From Formicincola oecophyllae (GTDB taxonomy: Bacteria; Pseudomonadota; Alphaproteobacteria; Acetobacterales; Acetobacteraceae), in NCBI RefSeq assembly GCF_006542395.2, contig NZ_CP038231.1, positions 868,001 to 932,000 on the forward strand: a DNA stretch of 64,000 nt, written 5' to 3'. Every line of letters begins with the position of its first letter. Position 1 is the stretch's first letter. This document shows positions 55,878 through 64,000 of this stretch, piece by piece. Made by a program: the position numbers and the translations under genes. Under the pieces are notes generated by a model, which saw nothing but the letters and a program-made list of their open reading frames with translations, searched no databases and was not told the origin of the DNA.

Positions 55878-56851
55878 CCACAGGCACAGCACGCAAAGGC
55901 CGTGGGCTGGGGCGGGGATTGGCCGCCCTTTTGGGGGAAAGGGTGCAGCAGCCCCCGCAAAGCACCCCTCCAGCGACTATGGCGCCAGCAGGTTCAGCTG
56001 CGCTGGAATCCCCCCCCCTCCCTGCGACACCGACAGTGCCCTGCGCACGCCTGGAGCCTGGGCCCTACCAACCACGACAAACCATGGCTGAAGACGACCT
56101 GGCAGAACTGACGGCCAGCGTGGCGCGCCAAGGCGTCCTGCAGCCCCTTTTGGTCAGGACCAATCCAAAAAAACCAGGGCATTACCACATTGTTGCTGGT
56201 GAGCGGCGTTGGCGTGCGGCGTGCCGCGCCAAGCTTGAAAGCGTGCCAGTCCACATTGTCACCTTGAGTGAGCAAGAGGCCTTGGCAGCGGCTTTGGTGG
56301 AAAACCTACAGCGCGCTGACCTCAACCCACTGGAGGAGGCCGAGGCCCTCCAACGCCTGATGGCAAGCTGCACTGTGGGGCCCGAACGCTTGGCAGAGGC
56401 CATCGGTAAGTCGCGTTCGCATGTGGTGAATATGACAAGGCTCCTCAACCTGCCCGCCCCCGTGCTGGAAGCTTTGCGGTGTGGAGCGATTACCGCAGGC
56501 CACGGTCGTGCCCTGCTGGGCCATGCTGATCCGCTTAAGGGCTTAGAACGCGTTGTCAGCCACGGGCTGAATGTCCGCCAAACTGAAGCCTTGGCCCGCG
56601 CCAGCCAAATGGGCAGCCTTAAAGGGGATATGGCTGGCAAATCATCCAGGAGCACGCCATGGCCTCAACAGCGCCTTCAGGAAACAAGCAAACGTTTCTC
56701 CCGACACTTAGGCGGCCAAGCACAATTGCGTTGCAGCGCCAACGGCACAACGGCTTCACTAGCGCTGCAAGCCGATACCCCACAAAACCTCGCCACCATG
56801 CTTGAAAAGCTTGAAACGCTGCTGGCCAATCCACATTCCCCCACAACTTGA
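55874..56851 (+). CDS. parB: Chromosome partitioning protein ParB
   Basis: CTPase and parS-binding clamp. N-terminal KGRGLGRGLAALLGE, an Ala/Pro linker, then the conserved box PGPYQPRQTMAEDDLAELTASV, GERRWRAACRAKL, ENLQRADLNPLEEAEA and a helix-turn-helix (LAEAIGKSRSHVVNMTRLLNLP). I looked for a parS palindrome (TGTTTCACGTGAAACA-like) across the window and did not find one. Confidence 0.95.
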   Translation: MTTGTARKGRGLGRGLAALLGERVQQPPQSTPPATMAPAGSAALESPPLPATPTVPCARLEPGPYQPRQTMAEDDLAELTASVARQGVLQPLLVRTNPKKPGHYHIVAGERRWRAACRAKLESVPVHIVTLSEQEALAAALVENLQRADLNPLEEAEALQRLMASCTVGPERLAEAIGKSRSHVVNMTRLLNLPAPVLEALRCGAITAGHGRALLGHADPLKGLERVVSHGLNVRQTEALARASQMGSLKGDMAGKSSRSTPWPQQRLQETSKRFSRHLGGQAQLRCSANGTTASLALQADTPQNLATMLEKLETLLANPHSPTT

Positions 56852-56930
56852 AACAGACTGCAAAAACAGGGCTGGGGGCTTGCAGGTCGTTGGAAGGGCT
56901 GCTATGAACATGCTCACCGGCAACGGAAGT

Positions 56931-57006
<76 letters not shown>

Positions 57007-57173
57007 TTTCATGCCGGTTCCTTATTTTGGCCTTCGCTCAACCTGGTGCTTTCATCGGTTGTGTGAAGGCTATTTTTTTGCGCTCCTTATGAAGACAAAC
57101 AAAAATCATCTGTACTCAGCAGTGCGCAGCTTACAGAAACATCGCCCCTTAAAAAGCATCTGGGTGGGAGGTT

Positions 57174-57202
57174 TTGCAGTTTGCCTGTCCGGCAGGTAGT
57201 AT
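57174..57202 (+). promoter_or_regulatory. Candidate promoter of the glycan cluster
   Basis: TTGCAG (57174-57179), 17-base spacer, TAGTAT (57197-57202), about 40 bases before the first gene. The surrounding 57007-57243 is richer in A+T than the coding DNA and contains no gene. Confidence 0.35.
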
Positions 57203-57243
57203 TCTCAGCCTTAATCCAGCTGGTTATTCACAATAGTGTTCCT

Positions 57244-58086
57244 ATGACTGCTCCTAATCCCACCCTAGATTCCCCCCATCAGACAAAGCCCCCCACAACA
57301 GGGGCTGACAAGGGGCAGGTTTTTTCCCTACGCCCTTTGCCAGGCCGCAAAGCCCCCATCATTGCCGTGATCGGTTGTGACGGTTCTGGTAAATCCACCT
57401 TGACTGAGTGGCTTTATGAACAGGCTGCGCAACGCTACCCCACCGCCCTGTGCCATTTGGGTAAGCAAGGGGGCAATCTTGGGCGGCAAGTCATGGCGTG
57501 GCCTATTCTGGGGCCTTTGATTAAAAAGAAATCCCATACTGAACGTGCTAAGCGCAAAAAGGGTGCTACGGCCTCTGCATCTGTTCTTCTCGTGACTTTG
57601 GGATTGCTGCTGAGGCGTTTCGCGCGTTTTTCCAAAATGAAAACGCACCTTGCAAAGGGGGAATGCATCATCACGGACCGCTTCCCGCAACTAAACCGCC
57701 CTGGCCCCATGGATGGGCCGACCTTCCCCAAATTCACAGGCGACAACTTAGCGTTGCGTAGCCTGAAACGGTTTGAGGAACACCTTTACAAATTCATGCT
57801 CAACACGCCGCCTGACATCATCATCAGGCTAGATATTGACTTGGAAACAGCCTTGGCCCGCAAACCAGACCATGACGGCGAACGTCTGGCGTGTAAAATT
57901 GCAGACTTGCCGCACATCAAATTGCAACGCCCTGCGGCCCTGGGGGGTGGTAGCGTCCCCATTGTGGCTATAGATGGAACCCTTCCTTTAGAATCAGTAC
58001 AGGCAAGCGCACTTAAAGTGCTTGATGCAGCCCTTGCCAGCTATGGCCTTTCCCCGGCAGCGCCTTGCAGGAACCGTCACCCTTGA
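57244..58086 (+). CDS. Thymidylate-kinase-like P-loop protein, copy A
   Basis: 280-aa phosphotransferase of the dTMP-kinase fold, not thymidylate kinase itself. P-loop IAVIGCDGSGKSTLTEWLYEQ, a basic helix cluster (IKKKSHTERAKRKKG), the DRx motif in IITDRFPQLNRPGPMDGP, and the late LDIDLETALARKPDHD. The N-terminal 40 residues are Pro/Thr-rich. Together with the next gene it forms a tandem paralog pair at the head of a glycosyltransferase cluster, so a sugar or lipid-carrier substrate is plausible, but no substrate is shown by the sequence. Ribosome site before ATG 57244 is poor. Confidence 0.75.
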   Translation: MTAPNPTLDSPHQTKPPTTGADKGQVFSLRPLPGRKAPIIAVIGCDGSGKSTLTEWLYEQAAQRYPTALCHLGKQGGNLGRQVMAWPILGPLIKKKSHTERAKRKKGATASASVLLVTLGLLLRRFARFSKMKTHLAKGECIITDRFPQLNRPGPMDGPTFPKFTGDNLALRSLKRFEEHLYKFMLNTPPDIIIRLDIDLETALARKPDHDGERLACKIADLPHIKLQRPAALGGGSVPIVAIDGTLPLESVQASALKVLDAALASYGLSPAAPCRNRHP

Positions 58087-58157
58087 CCTTTAGCCCCTCC
58101 CAAACCGCCCCTTCACCACATGCCCTCCAACCCCATGCTGCTGAAGCTGAACAAACC

Positions 58158-58919
58158 ATGGTCGCTGCACCCCTGACGGCTTCCAGCACCACAGGGCGGC
58201 GCGGGGTCTTGGTGGCCTTGGTGGGGTGTGATGGCTCAGGCAAATCCACCCTCAGTCGTCAGCTCATTCAGATCCTTAACCACCCCTCCCAGGAAGGTGG
58301 GGGGTTGGTGCCAGTCAGACATCCTGTACGCTATGGCTACCTTGGCCAAGGTTCTGGCGACCTGGGGCGGAAAATAGCGGCTTTGCCTGGCGTGGGTGGG
58401 TTCCTTGAAAAACGCATCGCCACACGAGCTAAGAAAGCACGCACAAAAGGCGCCAAAATCCCTGGTTTTCCCACTGCCTTGGTAGTGTTCGCCTTTTCAC
58501 TGTTGCGCTTCAAGCGCTTTCTGAAAGTACGGCAGCAGGTTGAGAAAGGCGATTTCGTCATCACAGACCGTTACCCCCAGCAGGAAGTTCCAGGCCATTG
58601 CGATGGGCCAGGGCTTTCAGCTGGCTATAGCCGCAACCCTTTTGTCCGGGGATTGGCAGCCTTGGAGCGCGCTTGGTACGGCTACATGACGTCCTTCAAG
58701 CCTGATCTGGTCATTTTCCTGGATGTGGACGCTGAACGCGCCGTGGCCCGCAAGCCAGACCATGACCTTGAAGCCTTACGCACCAAGGCAGCTATCATGC
58801 CGCAGCTGCGGTTCAGGGGGGCGGCACGGGTGGTTCTGGATGCCCGCAAGCCCCTCTCTGAAGTGCGCAAAGCCGCTCTGGAGGCATTGATGGCGCGCGG
58901 CCTCATCAAAAAGCTTTGA
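58158..58919 (+). CDS. Thymidylate-kinase-like P-loop protein, copy B
   Basis: Paralog of the preceding gene with the same order of motifs: VALVGCDGSGKSTLSRQLIQ, YGYLGQGSGDLGRKIAALPGVG, a basic segment KRIATRAKKARTKGAK, VITDRYPQQEVPGHCDGPG and LDVDAERAVARKPDHD. The frame is open back to a TTG at 58065, overlapping the previous gene; ATG 58158 is a conservative start. The shared KPDHD and DR(F/Y)PQ motifs define a subfamily distinct from true Tmk, which has the DRY/lid pattern without them. Function unknown. Confidence 0.75.
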   Translation: MVAAPLTASSTTGRRGVLVALVGCDGSGKSTLSRQLIQILNHPSQEGGGLVPVRHPVRYGYLGQGSGDLGRKIAALPGVGGFLEKRIATRAKKARTKGAKIPGFPTALVVFAFSLLRFKRFLKVRQQVEKGDFVITDRYPQQEVPGHCDGPGLSAGYSRNPFVRGLAALERAWYGYMTSFKPDLVIFLDVDAERAVARKPDHDLEALRTKAAIMPQLRFRGAARVVLDARKPLSEVRKAALEALMARGLIKKL

Positions 58920-58987
58920 ATTTTTCCGTTTCAAGCCCTTTGCCTTTGGATGTAGCGTGCCACAAACGCAATTGAGGCACGCACTCC

Positions 58988-60091
58988 ATGAAGATCACCT
59001 ACATCATCTCCACCTTGAAGGGCGGCGGGGCCCAAAGCCCGGTCCCCGCCATCATCAAAGCCCTTGAAGCAGAGGGGAACGAGGTGCGGCTGGTGGCATG
59101 CCAGCCCAGTGACGGGCGAGCTATGCCTAACCTCAAACGGGCTGGCATAGTTTGGCGCCTGCTCAATCAAGACAACGTTCCAGTGCCCTTCTATTTTTTC
59201 ACAACGCTTTGGAACTGCCTCAAGTTGCTTTCACAAGACAGGCCAGACGTCATCTGGACATCATTGAGCCGCGCCACAGCCATAGCCCAGATAGCTGGCT
59301 GGCTTCTGAAAATCCCTGTGGTCAGCTGGCAGAACAGCACCAGCTTGCGCAGCTACACGCGCATCATGACCGGCCTTTCCAAATTGTGGGTCGCTGATTC
59401 CTCTGTCGTGGCGCATTACATGCGTGATGAAGGCAAAGTGCCTGCAAAACGGGTTGTTGAATGGCCCATCTACAAAGCGCAAACTTCAGCAGTGCCCCCT
59501 TTGCAGTGGGATGGTGTTGGGCGTTTTCACATTGGCAGTTCAGGACGCCTTCACGAGGTCAAGAACTACCCAGCCCTGATTGAAGGCCTGGCCTTGTTCA
59601 AGCGCCAGAACCCCCAGGCAGCCCAGCAAGTGCACCTGACCATCCTGGGGGAAGGTCCTGAACGCGCCAAACTTGAGGCCCTCGTGCGCCAGCATGGTTT
59701 GGAAAGCAACGTTACTCTGCCTGGCTTCAGCGATGACGTGCCCTCTTTCCTGGAAAGCCTGCACCTTTACCTGCAGCCTTCACGCTATGAGGGCATGTGC
59801 CTGGCGCTTCATGAAGCTATGGCAGCTGGCGTGCCCTGCGCTGCAACGCCTTTCGGCCAAATGAGGGAAAGCCTTGATGGAGGGCGCTGTGGCTTCGTGA
59901 TTGACCCTGCCAACCCTGCACAGTCCATCGCCGCCATTCTGGCTCATGCCATGGCCAACCAAAGCGCGCTGCGCGACATGGCCCTGATTGCCCAGAAAAA
60001 CACCCTCAGCCAGTTCGGACCTGAAGCTTTCCAAAAACGCGCCCAAAACGTGCTGGCCATGATTCAGAAAGCCATCAAGCCCAAACCTTAA
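58988..60091 (+). CDS. GT4 glycosyltransferase, copy A
   Basis: GT-B fold retaining glycosyltransferase, 367 aa. N-terminal acceptor domain starts ITYIISTLKGGGAQ; middle RPDVIWTSLSRATA and PVVSWQNS; the C-terminal donor domain has SSGRLHEVKNYPALIEGL, ILGEGPERAKLEALV, the E-x7-E region PSRYEGMCLALHEAMAAGVP and CAATPFGQ. From residue 170 to 356 the DNA is almost identical to the second copy at 61.2 kb. Probably adds a sugar to a surface glycan; donor and acceptor unknown. Confidence 0.9.
   Translation: MKITYIISTLKGGGAQSPVPAIIKALEAEGNEVRLVACQPSDGRAMPNLKRAGIVWRLLNQDNVPVPFYFFTTLWNCLKLLSQDRPDVIWTSLSRATAIAQIAGWLLKIPVVSWQNSTSLRSYTRIMTGLSKLWVADSSVVAHYMRDEGKVPAKRVVEWPIYKAQTSAVPPLQWDGVGRFHIGSSGRLHEVKNYPALIEGLALFKRQNPQAAQQVHLTILGEGPERAKLEALVRQHGLESNVTLPGFSDDVPSFLESLHLYLQPSRYEGMCLALHEAMAAGVPCAATPFGQMRESLDGGRCGFVIDPANPAQSIAAILAHAMANQSALRDMALIAQKNTLSQFGPEAFQKRAQNVLAMIQKAIKPKP
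59495..60054. repeat. 560-bp direct repeat, copy 1
   Basis: Identical to 61709-62268 as read line by line, except for one base (60039 G versus 62253 A, Arg to His). It covers the C-terminal half of both GT4 genes and is in the same orientation at an offset of 2214 bases. Confidence 0.95.
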
Positions 60092-61014
60092 CGCCGCTCC
60101 CCTTCTGGCATGGCCAGGGGTGGTACGTGTTTATCAGGTGGGACGTTTCCGCTCCCACGGGCTTGGTTCACAAAATCGCCCAGGCTTTCCAAAATTGCCT
60201 TGGGGGGCATGAATTGGTCGTGCCGGTAATCCTGCTGTCCATCCATGGCACGCTCTATAAGCACATCATGCAATTCACCCATCATGCCGTTCATAGTGGC
60301 CAGGGATTTGGCCAGGTCATCCAACCATGTACTGGGCCTGATGACGCGCAACGTGTCGTTGAATGACGTGCGGCGGCTGATGACCTTGCGCATGCAGTGG
60401 AACGCATGCGCACTCATGCCGTTGCCTTTCAAGGCTGATTGGGTGGCTTGGGCCAGATTGTCATTTTCCTTGCGCTGCCATGCCAAAACCCCCTCTGGGG
60501 TGTCTGGCCTGAAGTGGCGCAGTTCAAGCTTGGCCAACCACCAAAAAAGCGGCGATGTAGTCAGCAACAGCCACAAACCGTAATAAAGGGTGGTGTAACG
60601 GCGCCCATTCTTGAAGGCATCCTGCATGTTCCCCATGAGCACAATGGCGCTTTGCAGCAACACAGGGTATATGTGGCGCCTGTCGAAATTGACGAAGCCA
60701 AAACGCAAATGTTTGCAGCGGCCGCGTACATCCTTGAAGGCAAGCTGATCTTCTGGTGTGGCGCTCCCTTGGCGCGCTATACGCCACACCAGCCGCCTGA
60801 AGGCCTTCATGTCCGCGCCACGGTCAAGCAGTTGCCAGCACAACGCATAGCCAGCCTGGATCTCCGCCGCCGTGCAGCGTGGCATGACATTGTCTGGCAA
60901 GACAGCATCGGGGTGGGGTTCATCGTCAATCAAAATGTAGCCATTAAGCTTGTCCAAAATGGCTTTTTTGAAACGCGGCCAATCAAGTTTGACGGATGGG
61001 GGGGCAACGGGCAT
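60088..61014 (-). CDS. Helical protein with CHAD-like signature inside glycan cluster
   Basis: 308-aa protein of unknown function on the strand opposite to its neighbours. Mostly helical, with a hydrophobic stretch (YYGLWLLLTTSPLFWWL, about 144-160) that may be one membrane or buried helix. The C-terminal part carries HAFHCMRKVISRRTSFNDTL (His206, Arg209, Lys210, Arg214) and MMGELHDVLIERAM, which together recall the CHAD domain pattern (H-x-x-R-K...R, then LG-x-x-H/RD) that binds polyphosphate. Basic residues are abundant. It converges with GT4 copy A (4-base overlap) and is divergent from copy B. CHAD assignment is tentative. Confidence 0.5.
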   Translation of the reverse strand: MPVAPPSVKLDWPRFKKAILDKLNGYILIDDEPHPDAVLPDNVMPRCTAAEIQAGYALCWQLLDRGADMKAFRRLVWRIARQGSATPEDQLAFKDVRGRCKHLRFGFVNFDRRHIYPVLLQSAIVLMGNMQDAFKNGRRYTTLYYGLWLLLTTSPLFWWLAKLELRHFRPDTPEGVLAWQRKENDNLAQATQSALKGNGMSAHAFHCMRKVISRRTSFNDTLRVIRPSTWLDDLAKSLATMNGMMGELHDVLIERAMDGQQDYRHDQFMPPKAILESLGDFVNQARGSGNVPPDKHVPPLAMPEGERR

Positions 61015-61213
61015 GGAAACTCATCTTTAAGATAGGGGTGCTGCAACCAACCAAGGGCACAATGGCAGGCAGCGCACCATCGCGTCAGGCCCAGCCATAC
61101 CAGAACAACAGGGCTGGTTGCATCCATTCACAGTGTTTTAACATCCCTTGCACGGAAAGCCTGGAGAAACAGCGGGGTTTCCCAAGCGCCTGCTGGCAGA
61201 AGGTTTCTCCATC

Positions 61214-62299
61214 ATGAAAATCAGCTACCTTATTTCCACCTTTGAAGATGGTGGCGCCGAATTCGCCCTGCCCGCCATCGTCAAGGCGCTTGAAGCCGAG
61301 GGTCATGACGTGCAGCTGGTGGCCTGCAATCGCAGCAATGGCGCAACCATCCCACGTTTGGACAAGGCGGGCATTCGCTGGCAATTGCTGCATGACGCCC
61401 GCCCCCCTTTCCATGCCAGCGTCTGGGCCTTTGCCCGGCTGATGTTGCATAAGCGGCCAGACGTCATCTGGACATCGCTGAGCCGCGCCACGGCGGCAGG
61501 GCAATTGGTGGGCAAATTGTTGAACATTCCCGTGGTCAGTTGGAAGCACAGCGCCAGTCTGCGCCCCCACACACGGCGAATGAGGAACTTCTCCACCCTG
61601 TGGGTGGCTGACTCCCCAGATGTTGCGCGCTTCATGCGCGATGAAGGGCCCCTGGACGCTGACCGCGTTGCCCAATGGCCCCTTTACCAGGCCCAGCCCC
61701 CATCTACCCCCCCTTTGCAGTGGGATGGTGTTGGGCGTTTTCACATTGGCAGTTCAGGACGCCTTCACGAGGTCAAGAACTACCCAGCCCTGATTGAAGG
61801 CCTGGCCTTGTTCAAGCGCCAGAACCCCCAGGCAGCCCAGCAAGTGCACCTGACCATCCTGGGGGAAGGTCCTGAACGCGCCAAACTTGAGGCCCTCGTG
61901 CGCCAGCATGGTTTGGAAAGCAACGTTACTCTGCCTGGCTTCAGCGATGACGTGCCCTCTTTCCTGGAAAGCCTGCACCTTTACCTGCAGCCTTCACGCT
62001 ATGAGGGCATGTGCCTGGCGCTTCATGAAGCTATGGCAGCTGGCGTGCCCTGCGCTGCAACGCCTTTCGGCCAAATGAGGGAAAGCCTTGATGGAGGGCG
62101 CTGTGGCTTCGTGATTGACCCTGCCAACCCTGCACAGTCCATCGCCGCCATTCTGGCTCATGCCATGGCCAACCAAAGCGCGCTGCGCGACATGGCCCTG
62201 ATTGCCCAGAAAAACACCCTCAGCCAGTTCGGACCTGAAGCTTTCCAAAAACACGCCCAAAACGTGCTTCAAGCTTTGCAGAACAGGTTGCGCGCTTGA
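61214..62299 (+). CDS. GT4 glycosyltransferase, copy B
   Basis: Paralog of copy A, 361 aa. The first about 165 residues are similar but clearly diverged (ISYLISTFEDGGAEFALPAIV, RPDVIWTSLSRATAAGQLVG, PVVSWKHSASL), while residues 166-352 are nearly identical to copy A. This pattern fits two enzymes that share donor-sugar specificity but use different acceptors. AAGG lies 11 bases before ATG 61214. Confidence 0.9.
   Translation: MKISYLISTFEDGGAEFALPAIVKALEAEGHDVQLVACNRSNGATIPRLDKAGIRWQLLHDARPPFHASVWAFARLMLHKRPDVIWTSLSRATAAGQLVGKLLNIPVVSWKHSASLRPHTRRMRNFSTLWVADSPDVARFMRDEGPLDADRVAQWPLYQAQPPSTPPLQWDGVGRFHIGSSGRLHEVKNYPALIEGLALFKRQNPQAAQQVHLTILGEGPERAKLEALVRQHGLESNVTLPGFSDDVPSFLESLHLYLQPSRYEGMCLALHEAMAAGVPCAATPFGQMRESLDGGRCGFVIDPANPAQSIAAILAHAMANQSALRDMALIAQKNTLSQFGPEAFQKHAQNVLQALQNRLRA
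61709..62268. repeat. 560-bp direct repeat, copy 2
   Basis: Second copy of the repeat at 59495-60054; see that entry. Recombination between the two would remove 2214 bases, including the CHAD-like gene, and leave one hybrid GT4 gene. Confidence 0.95.
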
Positions 62300-62315
62300 A
62301 GGAGAAACTGGCCCC

Positions 62316-63503
62316 ATGAAAAGTGACACTACCCAGTCATTCAGCCGCCCCGCCAAGCCTTGGCGCATCGCGGTGCTCTACATTGCTGAACCCTACCATT
62401 GCTACCACCTCGCCCCATTGGCCAGCGCGCTGGCAGCCCGGGCGGATTGCACGGTGACGGAATTTGTCAATTTCGATGCCTGCTTGCCTCATATCCAGCG
62501 TATTAGGGCGAAGCTGCGCCAGCCTGAACTGCCCCGCGCCCCCCTGCGCCGCCCCATGGCCGCACGCCTGCTGGAGGCCACACGCCTGCTAGACAAGCAG
62601 CGTGAAGCCATCCTGCGGGCCAATGTCAGCACCCTGGAGCCTTATGACGCCATTGTGACGACGGAATATCCTGCAGCCCTGTTGCGCCAGGCTGGTCTTC
62701 GCCATCCCAAGCTCATCTACTTGACCCATGGCAGTGGCGAACGCCGGGTGGGCGATGAGCATTTGTTGAAGCACTTTGACCTGGCCTTAGTCAGTGGGCC
62801 CAAAACAGTGAACTATTTCTTGCGTGAAGGAATCTGCAAAGCTGGGCAAATCAAGGACATTGGGCTGCCCAAATTCGACCTGGCCGGCCCCCACCTTCAA
62901 AATGCCCAGCTCAAAACGCCAGCACGCGCGAGGGCTCCCCAGAACATCCTCTACAACCCCCATTACAAAAAGAAGCTCAGCGCTTGGCCAAGGGCCCTCA
63001 AAGCACTTCACAGCGCCTTCATGGCCACACGGCGGGATGGGCAAGAACTGCTGATCGCACCCCACGTCAAAATGTTTGATGAAAGCTGGGGGTTATTGAA
63101 ACGCCGCTTCCAAAAGCTAGCCTCCGATCATGTCCATGTGGACACGGGCAGCGTGGCCGCCCTGGACATGACCAACGCCGCCCAGGCTGACATATATGTG
63201 GGGGATGTCAGCAGCCAGTTTTATGAGTTCCTACACACGCCAAAGCCCTGCGTTTTCCTCAACCTCAACCGCCTTCCCTGGCGCGACAACCCTTATTTCC
63301 GCAACTGGACGCTGGGGGACGTGGTTGAGGACCCAGACGCCATCATGGACGCCATCAACGCAGCGCCTGCGCGCCACCACCTTTACAAAGCACAGCAGGA
63401 AGAGATGCTTCAGGAGACATTCGGGCCATGGCCCCTGCTGGGTGCTTCTGAACGCGGCGCCAGCACCATCTGCACCTTCTTGAAGGCCACACGCCAAGGC
63501 TGA
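62316..63503 (+). CDS. CDP-glycerol glycerophosphotransferase-like protein
   Basis: 395-aa GT-B-like enzyme related to teichoic-acid and capsule phosphotransferases. Typical features: LIYLTHGSGERR, DLALVSGPKTVNYFL, LYNPHYKKKLSAW, and the C-terminal nucleotide site ADIYVGDVSSQFYEFLHTPKPCVFLN. The ATG at 62316 follows AAGGAG by about 12 bases. It lies 16 bases after GT4 copy B, so they are probably co-transcribed. The product may add a polyol-phosphate or sugar-phosphate to the cell-surface glycan; this is inferred. Confidence 0.8.
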   Translation: MKSDTTQSFSRPAKPWRIAVLYIAEPYHCYHLAPLASALAARADCTVTEFVNFDACLPHIQRIRAKLRQPELPRAPLRRPMAARLLEATRLLDKQREAILRANVSTLEPYDAIVTTEYPAALLRQAGLRHPKLIYLTHGSGERRVGDEHLLKHFDLALVSGPKTVNYFLREGICKAGQIKDIGLPKFDLAGPHLQNAQLKTPARARAPQNILYNPHYKKKLSAWPRALKALHSAFMATRRDGQELLIAPHVKMFDESWGLLKRRFQKLASDHVHVDTGSVAALDMTNAAQADIYVGDVSSQFYEFLHTPKPCVFLNLNRLPWRDNPYFRNWTLGDVVEDPDAIMDAINAAPARHHLYKAQQEEMLQETFGPWPLLGASERGASTICTFLKATRQG

Positions 63504-63593
63504 CGCGCTATCAAGCTGGTGGCAACGCCATCAGGTGGCCCTTCAGATTGTTACACAGTCATCTTTTAGGCTAGAATGGGGCAAAGAGGGTAG

Positions 63594-64000
63594 ATGCCAG
63601 CCCTCACGCCTGAACCCCAAGCTGATTGGTTTGCCTTGATGACTGCACCCATGCCACGCCTGAGCCTGGTTGTGCCTGTGTACAACGAGGCCGCCAATGT
63701 GCCAGCGTTGGTTCAGGGTGTGGAGGCCGCCTTCAACAAGGCTGGGCAAGGACAAGCGTGGGAGATGATCATCGTTGATGACAACTCCCCTGATGGCACA
63801 GCTGAAGTGGCGCGTGCCATAGCAGCCACCAACCGGCAGCTGCGGGTCATCAAGCGCATAGGCAGGCGCGGCCTCTCCTCTGCTGTGATGGAGGGCTTCC
63901 TTTCCTCCTCTGCACCCTACGTGGCTGTGATGGACGGCGATGGGCAGCATGACGAGGCTTTGTTGCCCACCATGCTGGAGAGGCTGGAGAACGGCGCTGA
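63594..64000 (+). CDS. GT2 glycosyltransferase, dolichyl-phosphate mannosyltransferase-like (partial)
   Basis: N-terminal 135 codons; the gene runs past the right edge. PRLSLVVPVYNEAANVPALV, IIVDDNSPDGTAEVA, IGRRGLSSAVMEGFL and VAVMDGDGQHDEALLP match the polyprenyl-phosphate sugar transferase group. ATG 63594 follows AGAGGG closely; ATG 63639 is an alternative without a ribosome site. Continues the surface-glycan cluster. Confidence 0.85.
   Translation, partial: MPALTPEPQADWFALMTAPMPRLSLVVPVYNEAANVPALVQGVEAAFNKAGQGQAWEMIIVDDNSPDGTAEVARAIAATNRQLRVIKRIGRRGLSSAVMEGFLSSSAPYVAVMDGDGQHDEALLPTMLERLENGA

Noticed and set aside
60439-61035. Plus-strand open frame of 198 codons opposite the CHAD-like gene
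   Set aside because: It mirrors the CHAD-like gene and lacks a ribosome site. The minus-strand reading gives coherent helices and a plausible ATG.

Overview
The window looks like a chromosomal segment of an acetic acid bacterium (Alphaproteobacteria, family Acetobacteraceae). The support is the high-GC codon use, the split ATP synthase with a stand-alone F0 operon (atpI-B-E-F'-F), the rho / mnmE-mnmG-rsmG-parA-parB neighbourhood that in alphaproteobacteria usually lies near the replication origin, and many proteins of alphaproteobacterial type (DUF2155, b' subunit, COQ9/TetR-like protein next to ubiK). The genus cannot be fixed from the sequence alone. No rRNA, insertion sequence, CRISPR array or obvious prophage is visible. 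Two tRNA genes are present (Gln-TTG and Lys-CTT).

Layout. 0-7 kb: the end of an RND efflux adaptor gene, an AT-rich regulatory spacer, an AnsP-type asparagine permease, and a pstCAB-phoU phosphate operon without pstS. 6.9-11.9 kb: a biotin operon bioA-bioF-hydrolase-bioC-bioD in which an unnamed alpha/beta hydrolase holds the BioH position. 11.9-23 kb: DUF192 protein, metallo-hydrolase, secreted CHAP protein, and a long minus-strand housekeeping run (rlmH, rsfS, nadD, proA, ychF, pth, rplY, pgeF, lgt, hldD). 23-30 kb: ubiK, proC, a COQ9/TetR-like gene, tRNA-Gln, a spacer rich in hairpins, a Dda/RecD2-type helicase, nadE, dsbB. 30-36 kb: DUF2155, a small conserved protein and MlaD-like genes, divergent from the F0 ATP synthase operon. 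35-43 kb: two lipid-linked glycosyltransferases, an MFS exporter, a ZntB/CorA channel, ahcY and DUF3597. 43-50.8 kb: sucB, rho, small unknown genes, an amino-acid permease and ogt. 50.8-57 kb: mnmE-mnmG-rsmG-parA-parB and tRNA-Lys.

From 57.2 kb to the right edge lies an accessory surface-glycan cluster: two tandem thymidylate-kinase-like P-loop proteins, two GT4 glycosyltransferases, an opposite-strand helical protein with a CHAD-like signature, a CDP-glycerol glycerophosphotransferase-like protein and a GT2 glycosyltransferase cut by the window end. The two GT4 genes share a 560-bp direct repeat with one visible mismatch covering their C-terminal halves, while their N-terminal halves are clearly diverged. 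This is the strongest unusual signal in the window.

Other points of interest are a trio of perfect hairpins between tRNA-Gln and the helicase, a strong nested hairpin between the b' and b ATP synthase genes, a dihydrolipoyl transferase without a recognisable subunit-binding domain, and an AhpD/CMD-family protein that lacks the redox cysteines.
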